A stretch of 64,000 bases of DNA from Euwallacea fornicatus (Eukaryota > Arthropoda > Insecta > Coleoptera > Curculionidae), in NCBI RefSeq assembly GCF_040115645.1, contig NC_089565.1, positions 868,001 through 932,000 on the forward strand. Reading direction: 5' to 3'. Positions within the stretch are counted from its first letter, which is position 1; every line of letters begins with the position of its first letter. The translations under genes were made by a program, and so were the position numbers. Positions 46,534 to 56,899 of this stretch are shown here, piece after piece. Under the pieces are notes generated by a model. That model was given only the letters and a program-made list of their open reading frames with translations, ran no database searches and was not told the DNA's origin.

Positions 46534-46870
46534 CAGAGTGTCCGGAAATAACGTTGAAATATTTTAGGAGGTGATCCTAGAGGTTAAAATAATAAAAAAA
46601 GTTCTTACAAACATAACCCAAAAATGCTTCTTAAAAGGGTTAGAACCCTTTAAGGGAGAACCTCTGAAGATGTTTTTTTTGCAATATTTTCGAAACGGTT
46701 TGTGTTAAAATTATGAAATTCGGTATATCTTAATAAGGTGAAATGAGAAAACTTTCTTTGTGTTAATAATTGCAAATTTTAGTCAGGGGCGTCACATACA
46801 ATCTTGCATTCACTTTATTGTTCGTGACAATTATTTATTTTTGAAATCAAATTACTGATACGCAAATATT
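46534..46870 (+). mobile_element. Terminal fragment, CAGAGTGTCCGG family
   Basis: Begins CAGAGTGTCCGGAAATAACG after the TA at 46532-46533, inside the Tc1 transposase. It aligns by eye along about 330 bp with the complement of 5720-6057 and, more weakly, with 63212-63430. There is no recognisable opposite end or coding sequence. Confidence 0.65.
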
Positions 46871-47145
46871 TTTCTGTAAAAAAGGTTCTCTTATTTCATA
46901 TCTTTACGATAGACCGTTTTTCAGAAAAATGGATTTTTATAAATCGATGCGCGATTACAAGAATCGATTGGGGTACGATTTTCTATGAAAAAAAGAATAA
47001 GTTGTATAGAGATGGACGGAGGCTATTTTCAGCATTTATTATGAGTAATACTTACAAATATTTGTCTTGTAATTTCGGTTAATGAAAAAATATTTCTATT
47101 ACAAGGAGACCTACTATGTTTTTTAAGATACATTTCTATGTCCCT

Positions 47146-47253
47146 TTAATCGCGTAACGTTTTGTTTTTTAAAATGGTAGATAATGCGTTAGGGGCAATT
47201 CTACATGGTTTTGCAATGTCTTTTTTCTTCTTTTCGCAATTTTTCTCTTCAGC
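47146..47253 (-). pseudogene. pogo/CENP-B-like helix-turn-helix remnant
   Basis: A 35-codon stretch on the minus strand reads AEEKNCEKKKKDIAKPCRIA then PNALSTILKNKTLRD and TAA. DIAK followed about ten residues later by LSTILKNK is the pattern of the first DNA-binding helix-turn-helix in pogo/Tigger transposases and CENP-B. Nothing else of that family is readable nearby, so the assignment is tentative. Confidence 0.35.
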
Positions 47254-47346
47254 AATTAATTTTAGTTTTTTTTAAGCGCTAAATATTTAAAATTTATCTA
47301 TACCATTTTAATACAATGTAGCATTACATATACTGCACAAAACATA

Positions 47347-48976
47347 CAGTGGTGGCCATGCAGATAAGACCACTTTAAAAATGTATATTTTTCATTTCTA
47401 TTACTCGAGAGATAAAAAAATTAAAACAAAAAATATATATAACACATTTAATAATAATAAAAAACAGAAACATATTTTAGCGAAAAATAAATAAATTTTC
47501 TCGATGGAAACAATGAAAACAAAATAAACATGTGGTTATAAAAATAGGACCGTTGAAACATTATCAAAAAAAAAGAAAGAAAAGAAAAAAAAACGAAACT
47601 ATCAACCGAATATTACCAAACGTCTAATGCTTGGTCGCTTCTCCCCTTTGAGCTATCACTGCCTTTAATCTTTTAGGCATTGACCTTACTAAGCGCTGGC
47701 AGAACTCAACAGGAATTGCTTCCCATTTCAGTTGGACTATGGACCACAGTTCTTCCCTGTTTTTGATCTGATGACGCCTCACAGCAACCTTAAGATATAC
47801 CCAAAGAATTCAATAGGGTTCAAATCGGGTGACTGTGAAGGCCACGGCACAACCGGAATCGATTCATTGTGAAAACATTGTTTAACTCGCCTAGTCACAT
47901 GTGTCGGATCATTATCTTGTTGATATTTTCAAATTAATGGCATTTCTTCCGAAGCATACGGCAGCATAGCATCTGTCATTATTTTAAGGTATTCTTCTTG
48001 ATCTTGAATTCCTTTTATCCAATAATTGGGACCACCACCGAACCTAGAGAAGCAGCCACATAAGTTTATGTTGCCACCTCCATGTTTAATGGTTTTCTTT
48101 AAAGTATGTTTTGGAAGCAATTCCTGTTTTGCTGGTCTTCTTACATACCGTCAACCATCGGAACCAAACAAGTTAATTTTTGTTTCATCCAAAAAATGGA
48201 ATCTTTTCACATTTTTGTATTATCATCTTCGTTTTCGAAACGAATATGATTCTTCCCAAATTCTATCCTTTTTAATTTGTTTATTTTTTGAAGCACGGTA
48301 TCTTTCGAGCCACTCGACCATGTAAATGAACTTTCTTTAACCGTCTTCGGATAGCTCTGGAACTTATTTCCAATTTTGGGTCCCTTTGAATTTGTTCGGA
48401 GCTCACAAAAGGATTTTTTGGGATTTCTCGCTTTATTTGGCAGTCAGTCAAAACCATTGTTTTCCTCTTACGACCACGATTTCCCTGTTATTTCTTGCAT
48501 TTGAGAGCATTTATCATCAAGGTTTTCGATCTTCCTATTTTTCGAGAGATTTCACGAAGAGAATTGCCTTCATCTCTGGGTATTCGTATCTGAATTCTCT
48601 CGGCTAAAGAACAATGGTTTTCACGTCTCATCTGTTTGTTAATTAATTATTGAAACGCATCAAAAAGCTTCGAAATGATTAATTAAACTTACCTTTCCAT
48701 TGCTTTCCCATTGAATGAAGAATTATGAACGTTATAAGAAAATGGCGAGCTTTTAATGCACTAGTCCTATTATTATGACCACCTTAGCTGCAACTGTCTG
48801 AACGAAACAGGGCAAGTACAATTCTAGTGTAAGGTAATTCCCCTGATTTCTGCTGTCGGATACAATTACCAACATTGTAGAAATTTCGGACCCCAGTTCA
48901 AACGAGGTAGAATAAGGTTCAATAGACTTTTTTCCATTTTTGAACTAAGCCAGTGGTGGAAGTAGGACCACCACTG
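47347..48976 (-). mobile_element. Tc1-like element B (copy of 6616-8271)
   Basis: Flanked by TA at 47345-47346 and 48977-48978. The left end is CAGTGGTGGCCATGCAGATA. The right end on the complement reads CAGTGGTGGTCCTACTTC and does not match A: the last 26 bp (48951-48976) form a palindrome with 9-bp arms. Inside, it is nearly identical to element A. Host flanks differ from those of A. Confidence 0.9.
47624..48631 (-). pseudogene. Tc1-like DD34E transposase, dead copy B
   Basis: The coding span is exactly as long as in copy A (1008 bp) and carries the same lesions: the TAA before QGNRGRKRKT, the stop cluster after the PCFKK block, TGA in GSDG*RYV, TGA after MPLI, and the frameshift before the C-terminal block. 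Single differences exist; for example the segment before DQEEYLKIM reads GIQ here and GIE in A. Catalytic residues (FLDETK, YQQDNDPTH, NPIEF) remain in place between the lesions. The product could not be made by either copy. Confidence 0.85.
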
Positions 48977-48978
48977 TA

Positions 48979-50811
48979 TACGATACAATCACAAAAATTC
49001 CTGTGCCTCAAGTAAAAAAAAAAGGTTTTATCTCTCACTCTTCGTCATGGTAAATCGGTACATCCCCGAAATGCGGTAGGTATATCCGGGAAAAATTCGA
49101 GTTGTGGCTTGGTTGGCCTCTAAATCTGGTTTCGAGTTTTAGAAACGTTTGAGTTACAGAAATTGAACTTACAAAGATAAAGTTACTTAGTGAGATTGTA
49201 GAAGGTGAATTTTGCAATTCCGAATATTCTATTTGGGAAATATTTCAAGTTAAAAGTGTTCGAACCAGGTGAGTTCTACTGCACGCCCAGACGAGCTACT
49301 ACGTCAGCTGAAACGATTAGGATGAAACATAATTTTTTAATATGAAATAAAGGCCAACCTCTGATGGGCCGAATAAAATCCATTCACAGCAAAACGTTTT
49401 ATCGAAAAATATATATAGATATGGACTTTTCACACCTTTAAGTGAGTTTAATGAACATAAACGTGGGCGGAGTGATATGAATTTAAAAGGCATTTAAATT
49501 AGATATGCGTATGAGGCGTATCGTTGTTTCGATCTTCTGCTAGAACTTTATTGTCGAATATTTAACATAAATCACTCTCAGACAAAATGTGCCATTACTA
49601 TTCCATTTTGACGAGGACCTTGAGCCAAAACGATAAATTATTGAAATCCTCAAACGTGGTTTTTTTCATGTGCTACCAGACGAAAAAATTCTTCGGTACA
49701 ATGAAATTGACACCGTTAAGTGACAGCACAAAGACGATTTCTTTGTGACACGCCTTTAGGGAAGTCGTAATTTTTAATAAAACTGACACAGTAATAATTG
49801 GTTTCAGTCTGAAAATAGCGATGGGTTATGCATGCGGAATACTCATATGAGTGGGCTCCTATTGATAGGTGGAATGTCAATGATAGTCTGCTTGCAATGA
49901 CGACCCAACGTTATGTGAATTATGACATCATTTTCTCATCTCATTTTTGAAACGTTATCTGAAAGACTGTGACCTTTTCAAATGTTGTTTGTGCAACTCG
50001 GAAGGCCTTTTGTCTACAAATTGTATAGTTAAAATATTGTTACAACGTAAAGCATTAAGAATGGTAGTTTTCAGAGCCTTAACCTTACCACGCTATTTAT
50101 AATGTGGTTCTATGCCTCAAGTTATTTGAAAATGAATTAGCATCTAAATTCGGGCTTGTAAATATTTGGGAGCTTTCCGAGGAGGTCTCTATTTCCTATG
50201 GTAAATCTTTTCAGAGGTGGGAAGTTCTGGCGCATGCACCGTTAACGTTAAATGAAAACTTTCAATTTGAAGAAGAAGAATTTCTCTTGTGGATGGGCTA
50301 ATGCTAACGGAGATCGTTAAATGCTAATAGCTATCACCTTATAGAAATAAATAACTTGTTTCCCTTTCGAGGTGAAAATAAACTTATGTTTACGAGAATT
50401 TCATTTACCACTTACTTCACATTAAAAATCGGGATTTCCATTATCGAGTAGTAATTGTGACCCCCTGGTTAGTTCAGATCAGTTTAATGCTGATATTGCT
50501 TTTTTCACGATAAAATGTCCTTCAATGTATGCAAGTGAACAATTCTACAAAAGTATCACAAATTTGTAGCATTTGGTAACCTTTTTTTATACATATTTTC
50601 CACTATCTAATGTGGTTAAACAAATATTTCAGAAAAATGGTTTTGTATTGTACAGAGGAAAGGTGAAACCTGTAGAACGTTGATGAACATTGATCACCAA
50701 GCATCAAACCATTCAACCTATTAATTGTCACCTTCCTCAATAAACTATTAGTTTTGACTTGTGAATAAGGGTAATACTGCATAATACTATATTGACACCT
50801 TGTAGGTAATA
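48979..50811. other. Intergenic, nothing recognised
   Basis: A 65-codon open frame at 50104-50301 has no known signature. No supported feature. Confidence 0.45.
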
Positions 50812-50813
50812 TA

Positions 50814-51875
50814 CAGTGGTGGACAAAAGTTTAGAAACTTTAAATAGAAGAATATTTTATTTTAGGAACGAACAAGAGTTTAGAAACTTCTATTTACAAA
50901 ATGATTCTGTTATGAAAAAAAGTAAAAATTAATATTTGGTTTCACATACTTTTGCGTTCATTACTGCTTGACATCTTCTGGGCATCGAATCTGCAAGTTT
51001 GACACACATTTCTTCTGGAACGTTTCTCCACTCGTTCATTATAGTATCAAAAAATTCAGCTCTATTTCGAATATTTTCCAATCGAACACGACGATTTAGT
51101 ATTTTTCACAAGTGCTCAATAGGATTTAAATCTGGTGATTGTGATGGCCAGTCAATTAAATCCACCTTCTTTGTTGATAACCAATTTTTGACAAGCGTCG
51201 AAGTATTCTTGGGGTCATTACCTTGTTGTAATCTCCAATAAACAGGCATTTCATATTCTGAAAAAGGCAACATTTGATTCTCCAAGATGTCCCGATATTG
51301 GAATTTGTCCATTCTTTCTTTGACCTCAAGAATTGATCCAGTACCAGTCCGACTAAAGCACCTCTAGACCATAACACTGCCACCACCATGTTTCACCGTC
51401 GGTACTTGGTACTTTATGTTGTATCTTTTACCTTTTGGTCATTTTACGTAGTGTCTCCCATCTGATCCAAATATTTGAAATTGGCTTTCGTCAATCCAAA
51501 GGACAGTGCGCTATTTTTCACAAGTCCACTCCACGTGATCCCGAGCACAACCAAGACGAGCCTTGATATTCTCCTTTGATAGAAGGGGTTGCTCTACAGC
51601 AACCCTTCCGAATAAACCAACAGCATATGGTCGACGCCTTACGTGGATCTTTTTCTGAATTTTTTTTAATGACTTTATCAAGAGCAGTGCGAGTTTTTCA
51701 TGATTGCTCTGTGCTTTTCGCAGTTACAAGACTTTTATTACCACTACGATAAGCAGATATAATCTTTGAGATGACACTTTTGCAAATTTTGACACTTTTT
51801 GAAATATGAATTTGTTTTTCACCACTTTTGTACGCTACTGTAGGTGCGTTCAAAGAGTACAAGACCTCTCAGGAA
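50814..51875 (-). mobile_element. Tc1-like element, 5' part missing
   Basis: The 3' terminus CAGTGGTGGACAAAAGTTTA follows TA at 50812-50813 and is repeated inside as AACAAGAGTTTAGAAACTTC (about 50870), an IR/DR layout. The other terminus and the first part of the transposase are absent. The sequence beyond about 51875 is unrelated AT-rich DNA leading to the next element. Confidence 0.75.
50929..51850 (-). pseudogene. Tc1-like DD34E transposase, N-terminally truncated
   Basis: The first readable residues are AYKSGEKQIHISKSVKIC, in the middle of the helix-turn-helix. TAKSTEQS, a stop, ALDKVIKKNSEKDPRKA and a frameshift lead to AYGLFGRVAVEQPLLSKENI, RDHVEWTCEK, VLWIDESQFQIFGSDGRHYV (first Asp), VKHGGGSVMV, EMPVYWRLQQGNDPKNTS (the second Asp is lost, QQGN for QQDN) and SPDLNPIEHL (Glu). 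The C-terminus MNEWRNVPEEMCVKLADSMP then RRCQAVMN and CETKY is intact. Stops fall after CEK, after HYVK and after IEHL. Loss of the second catalytic Asp adds to the truncation. Confidence 0.82.
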
Positions 51876-51960
51876 ATTATGTAAATAAAAAATTAAAAAA
51901 TTAAAAATATGTAAAATTGAAACAACAGTGCAAAAGTTTTACGTTGAAGCCACCGATATG

Positions 51961-53501
51961 CAATGGAGGCCATTGAAATAGAGCTAGCTGACTCTTTCGG
52001 TAGAATTCAACTTTTTAGAATCATTTTGATGAATCTCTACATAATTCCTATGCATGTTCAATTTGAAATTATTTCAAATGCGCACCGAAACGAAAGTTAT
52101 AAGTGAACACGATAAAAATTTAAACTTGTTCGGTCTTGTTTGGTTTCAATTTATCTGGTCATTAAAATAGAGACGTGAAAAATAAAATACATAGCACTAG
52201 TGTTCCTTCAAGTTTACACGTGTCGTTTCCTTTAAGTTATCATCGTGATTTCCTTTTTAACATTTAATGACGTACTGAAGAATAACTTAGATAAAAACAT
52301 GGGCCGTGGCGTTCATTGCACGACAGAGGAAAGAGTGGCAATCTTAATATTATGAAAAACCGGAAAATCGCTGAGAGAAATTGCAAGACTAATCGGGTGT
52401 TAAAAAAAATGGTTGAAAATGCTATAAGAAAACCACCAAATCAGGAAAATCGTGGAGAGAGAAGAAAAACAAGTCCTCGCACAAACAGGCAAATTGTTTG
52501 AGTTTCCAAAAAAGGTCCCTCAAGACGTCTACCAGTATTAAAACTAAACTAAGTTTGGAAATAAGTTCAAGAACTATTCGAAGAAGGCTTCAGACAAATA
52601 ATTTACACGGCAGAATAGTCAAAATAGTTCCTTTGTCATCCCCCAAGAGCATTAAGCAACGTTTAAAATTCGCTCAAGACCATTTGAATTGGGATGATGA
52701 GGGAGGGAATAAAAAAATGGCGCTATATTTTATGGGGCGATGAAACAAAAATAAATCTAATGGGATCTGATGGGAGATAGCATGTCTGAAGACCACGCAG
52801 CCAGGAATTATTACCAAAACACGCCATTAAAATAGTCAAATATGGAGGTGATACATAGAACTTCGAGGAGTCTTTTCATGGTATGATGTAGGACCAATTT
52901 ACTGGATTAAAGAAACCATGGATCAACATGAATACGTCCACATTCTTCGAGATATTATGTTGCCTTCTGCAGAGGAGCTGACCGCTAATATGGAAGTGCC
53001 AACAAGAAAACGACCCGAAGCACACGTCTAGGGGAGCGAAAAAATTGTTTTAAATGATAATAATGTGGATTTATTACCTTGGCCCTCCCAATCGCCGGAT
53101 CTTAATCCTATTGAGAACTTATGAACTGTCCTCAAGAATGCTGTTGGCAAACATAAAATGTAAAGCAAGGACGAACTCTGGGAGGTGGTCAAGGCAGAAT
53201 GGGAAGCTAGATGTGTGTCAAAGGCTTGTAAGTTCTATGTCTAGAAGATGCGTCAAAGTTATTAAACATAATGGTCATAAAACAAAGTTTTAAGAGTTTA
53301 AGCGTTATTTCTTAATTTTTCAACTGCAAAATATTATGTTTATGCATTTTTTTTAAAATTAAGTTTGTTATTAAAGTTTTCTTTCCTTATTATATATTTA
53401 CAACATGCGATTATTATACTAATTCGGTGTGGTATTATTAAAACTTTATTTCCCAAAGAATATATTTCTTTGAGCTGGCTCTATTTCAATGGCCACCACT
53501 G
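51961..53501 (+). mobile_element. Tc1-like element, decayed
   Basis: The right end (complement) CAGTGGTGGCCATTGAAATA is flanked by TA 53502-53503. The left end is a mutated CAATGGAGGCCATTGAAATA without an adjacent TA. The termini resemble those of elements A and B, so it is a more distant relative of that family. The length is 1541 bp. Confidence 0.82.
52299..53293 (+). pseudogene. Tc1-like transposase, heavily decayed
   Basis: Starts MGRGVHCTTEERVAILIL, then a stop and KTGKSLREIARLIG (helix-turn-helix). Frames change repeatedly: ISSRTIRRRLQTNNLHGRIV, RLKFAQDHLNWDDEGG, the first-Asp block ILWGDETKINLMGSDG, IYWIKETMDQHEYVHILRDI, a damaged second-Asp block, PWPSQSPDLNPIENL (Glu), SKDELWEVVKAEWEA and SSMSRRCVKVIKHNGH, ending at the stop at 53293. 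It shares wording with copies A and B (YWIKGIEDQEEYLKIM there), consistent with the related termini. Five or more lesions are visible. Confidence 0.78.
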
Positions 53502-53503
53502 TA

Positions 53504-54330
53504 TACAGAGGAAAACATCTAAAAGCGCAACGGCAAGTATCTTGAAAATCCATTTTAAACCAATAAAACGAGAGCACGACACGTTAGACGCCTCCACAGT
53601 CTTCCGCTATTGACCATTTTCCGCTATATGTGACGGCGGCGCGACACATTTGCAGTAATGTTGGCATTAGAAATAATATACTTGTAGGTAATATGTAATA
53701 TCATCAATCATCAATAACGAAGCCTATTTATTTTCAGTGAACATGATATGTTTGAATTATGGAAGTAGTGCCGGGATAACTATTTTCCAACGATTGATAT
53801 ACGACTAGTCGACCTAGGAAACTTGTAGGAAAATTTGTGGTGAAAAGTGGCGATATTGCAGGAACATTTGTATATTCCTCCAGAAGGTTTCTGGACAAAT
53901 TTTGCGAACAACGTCGATTACTCGAATTAATCGATTGCATAATGCTTTGAGTAGCCGTTAACTCGATGACTCAACATTTTCAAAATTGATTTCTACCTAC
54001 CTAATTTACATGATTTTCACTTTCCAGAATTAGATATTTTCAAATCCTGACGTTCTTTCCTAAACTTGTGAAATTGAAATATTACGATTTTTAAATTTAC
54101 TTTGTAGACATCAAACATAGCATGTCTGATAAATATTGAAACGGATTTCCCTGAGTTTTAGATTTTACTTTCTTAGCCAACTTGTATTTTTAATTTTGAT
54201 TACTTCGTATTTCCATTCTTTATATAAGTCCTGGAATTAAAATTTGGCGGTTATAGAAGTGTAAACTTCCGAAATAGCACGTTTTTGTGAATATCGAAAT
54301 CAGTTTTCCAACTTTTCAGCTTTTCCCACA
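53504..54330. other. Intergenic, nothing recognised
   Basis: No supported feature. The left end of the next element may lie in here but could not be located. Confidence 0.4.
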
Positions 54331-54334
54331 AACT

Positions 54335-55393
54335 CGCAATTTATAAACCAGTAAATTTCAAAATTTTGAATATTGCTTTGTTTTTGGGATAATGACAACT
54401 TGAGTTTTTAAATACGAACCTGTATATTTTTTGGCCATTTTTAAAAGTTCTTAGTAACCCTTTTACAATGATGTATTACGAGATAGAATTTCTTTATGTT
54501 TCAGTTAAAAATTTTTTTAAATTTTTATATTAATAAGCTGGGTCTTTTTTAAATTCCATTTACATCCGAATTTTAATATAAATCACAATGCAGTTTTCAA
54601 ACGGAGAAGAAACAGATATGCTGATTGTTTACATTAGAAAATTTCGAAATGCAGAAAATGCCTTACAAATTTATCAAAATTTATATCCGGACATAACCCT
54701 TATGGATTTGTCCATATGGGGTTATATCAAAGATCAAGTCTATCAAACAACACCTCGGAATGAGGAGGAACTTATACAAAAAATTCTAATTGCTTGTCAA
54801 AAACTAAACCCTTCGTATGTTAAAAAAATATCCAAAAAAAAGTTATAAAAAATGTCTTCGTAATTACGGAGGTCATTTTGAACACTTGTAATCAGTAAAA
54901 ATTATAATGATCGTGACTGTTAATTGCATCAGATTAGTTCTCCATGAGAAAAATACAAAACTATTTTTTTTAACTAAAATATCAAAAAATTCTATCTTGT
55001 GATACATCACTGTAAAGGGGTTACTAAGAACTTTTTAAAATGGCCAAAAAATGTACAGGTCCGTATTTAAAAAACTCAAGTTGTTGTCATTATCTCAGAA
55101 ACTATGTAACATTTAAAATTTTGGAATTTACTGGTTTGTAGACATAAGAAAATTATGAAGTTTTTGTGTCAAATGTTTTGATGAAAAACCTTTAGTTTTC
55201 ATTTCATTTAAAAAATTAAATTTGACGGAATTTTTGTTTTTTCATAACTCACAAACTAAAAATCGTTTGGCAACATTGTTTACAGTTCTTAGAAGAGTAT
55301 GAAATTTGGTACGTTTTTTCTAATTTAACCGACCCTGTAACTCTTACCGTTTAAGAAATAACAATGATAGCTCAACGGACTTGGAGCATCCTG
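54335..55393 (+). mobile_element. DD41D-type derivative with inverted repeats
   Basis: Inverted arms of about 180 bp are readable at about 54335-54515 and 54966-55145, sharing blocks such as TTTTTGGCCATTTT, GTTCTTAGTAACCCTTT and TAAACCAGTAAATTTC. Two candidate right ends exist: CAGGGTCGGTTAAATTAG (complement, end 55337) and CAGGATGCTCCAAGTCCG (end 55393), each followed by TA. The left end is not clear. The interior carries only the short fusion frame at 54588-54848. Confidence 0.6.
54588..54848 (+). CDS. In-frame fused transposase derivative, 86 aa
   Basis: The frame starts with ATG and has no stop. Residues 1-35 (EETDMLIVYIRKFRNAENAL.. QNLYPD) match the N-terminal helix-turn-helix start of this family. 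The frame then continues directly with ITLMDLSIWGYIKDQVYQTT and NEEELIQKILIACQKLNPSY, which is the segment starting at the third catalytic residue of the same family (compare PDLTLLDFSYG at 3711-4627). So a deletion of roughly 250 codons joined the two ends in frame, apparently at a YPD/SPD Asp shared by both. All catalytic blocks but the last are gone. It may be a chance survivor or a small DNA-binding derivative; expression is unknown. Confidence 0.55.
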   Translation: MQFSNGEETDMLIVYIRKFRNAENALQIYQNLYPDITLMDLSIWGYIKDQVYQTTPRNEEELIQKILIACQKLNPSYVKKISKKKL

Positions 55394-55395
55394 TA

Positions 55396-56018
55396 TAAAT
55401 ATATGGTATTTTAACTGTATTTGAAGGTTTGATGTTTGGGCTTTTGCCAGGTACTTTCCTGATTATCCTCTTAGAATCAACTTACACACATTCTAACATG
55501 CATGCAAGTTATGCATTGTGTAGTACTAATTAAAATTGTTTAGTTTGACACAGTATATTGTATAATTTTCCAATACTATCTACATATGATCAATAATATT
55601 GGAGTCAAGACGTTGTAGAAAAATGTTGATCATCTAAAGATGCCATACACATTACTGTACGATTCGGTGTTTATGGTTTTACCTGATAGTGCCCCTCACG
55701 TAAACTGGCTCTCTTCTTGAGCAGCATAGCGCATAAAAACTAATAGATTTTGATAACTGTACCAGTTAAATAAACTCTCTAATAAACTCTAAATAAAAGT
55801 AGCACTGCTATGCATATAACGGACAATTTATGATTCCACGTGGGTATCTGGTCTTAAAAGGTTTTACTGTACATAATTTTTTTGCAATTTCTCCAGAATA
55901 GTCGAAGTTATGCTTGATAAAACTATTTTCAGAGATATAGAAGATCTACTGTGGGTTGACCAACGTTAATTTTTTTAGGTCGGTCCTGTGCATTGAATCA
56001 GAGCCTGCCTGCAGAGCT
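55396..56018. other. Intergenic, nothing recognised
   Basis: No supported feature before the short LINE fragment. Confidence 0.45.
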
Positions 56019-56020
56019 CT

Positions 56021-56095
56021 CAACATCAGGTCGATGATATCTACATTGACTTCACCAAGGTTTTCGATCATCTGTATCTGGACGACGGTGGGTAG
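56021..56095 (+). pseudogene. LINE reverse transcriptase motif fragment
   Basis: QHQVDDIYIDFTKVFDHLYL reads like motif A of non-LTR retrotransposon reverse transcriptases (VDVIYxDFxKAFD), which holds a catalytic Asp. The frame ends in TAG after DDGG, and upstream codons contain a stop. A GC-richer patch of about 150 bp around it (55975-56140) probably all derives from the same element. The minus-strand frame across it is then a shadow. Confidence 0.5.
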
Positions 56096-56099
56096 ACTC

Positions 56100-56897
56100 T
56101 TCAGCAACCTGCCTGAAAGATCCGGCATTCTCCCAGACTAATCAAATTAATTCGACTTTCCCTTGAATACTCAATCTGTACATCATTGATAATTATTAAA
56201 TGCAAAATAGAAAAAAATCACTTTTTGATTTAGAAATCGATCATCCAATATTTTTACGATTTGTACAGGAATAATTTCATTGCAAACATTTTCAATTATT
56301 TTTTTAATATCAAAAATTAATATTAATTCAACAAGTAGAAATAAAATCAAATGTCTGCTAGCAACCTCAGACATCAGCCAATTTTATTATTTTATTATTT
56401 TTAGTTTAACGAACAAGCTAGGAAGCTGAACCTCTACGGTTCAATTCCTGCTACCTCCATTACATTTTTTTACAATTTGTTGGCAAAAAACAATAGTACT
56501 ATTTGCTATAATGATTAGAAATAATACAAATAATTTATTTGATGCGTTTTATGATTATTTAAAGCTAGTGACAAAAAAATTTAAATAATTTGCGTATTAA
56601 ATTGAGGATTTTCATTTAAAATTTCATATTTCAAAGGCGGTCGATCGTATTTCAGTAAAATTATACATCATGGGATTTCTGACGATGTTCTTTCATAAAA
56701 TGAGAAAAAAGCGATTAAAATGGCCCTAATGGTTTTTTTCTTAAAATTGACACCTATTTTTTCGAGTACAAACGTACGACAAAAGGAAATGAAAATCGTA
56801 ATTTGAGAATACTCAAATTTTACAAATTTGAAATAGATCGGTTATGCAGTTTCTGAGATATGAAAGTGGCTCCTTGAATCGTGAGACAGGCTGTATA
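56100..56897. other. Intergenic with one element terminus
   Basis: At 56893 a sequence on the complement begins CAGCCTGTCTCACGATTC, next to TA, and looks like a MITE end pointing left. Its partner was not found. A tRNA-like TTCAATTCC stretch near 56440 has no matching acceptor stem. Confidence 0.4.
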
Positions 56898-56899
56898 TA

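Noticed and set aside
8026..48325. Identical 99-residue frames antisense to the A and B transposases (7273-7572 and 48026-48325)
   Set aside because: They are antisense to recognisable transposase blocks, and their conservation only reflects the recent common origin of the two copies.
51796..51840. Apparent right terminus CAGTAGCGTACAAAAGTGG for the element at 50814
   Set aside because: It resembles the left end, but it lies inside transposase coding sequence (VAYKSGEKQIHISK) and so is a coincidence; the true 5' end is missing.
55946..56128. 60-codon minus-strand frame with a clean protein-like sequence
   Set aside because: The plus strand of the same region encodes a reverse transcriptase motif (DDIYIDFTKVFD); the minus-strand frame is its shadow.
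56400..56470. tRNA-like stretch with AGTTTAAC and GGTTCAATTCC
   Set aside because: The 3' sequence GCTACCTCC has no matching GGAGGTAGC-like 5' acceptor strand, and no anticodon arm fits.
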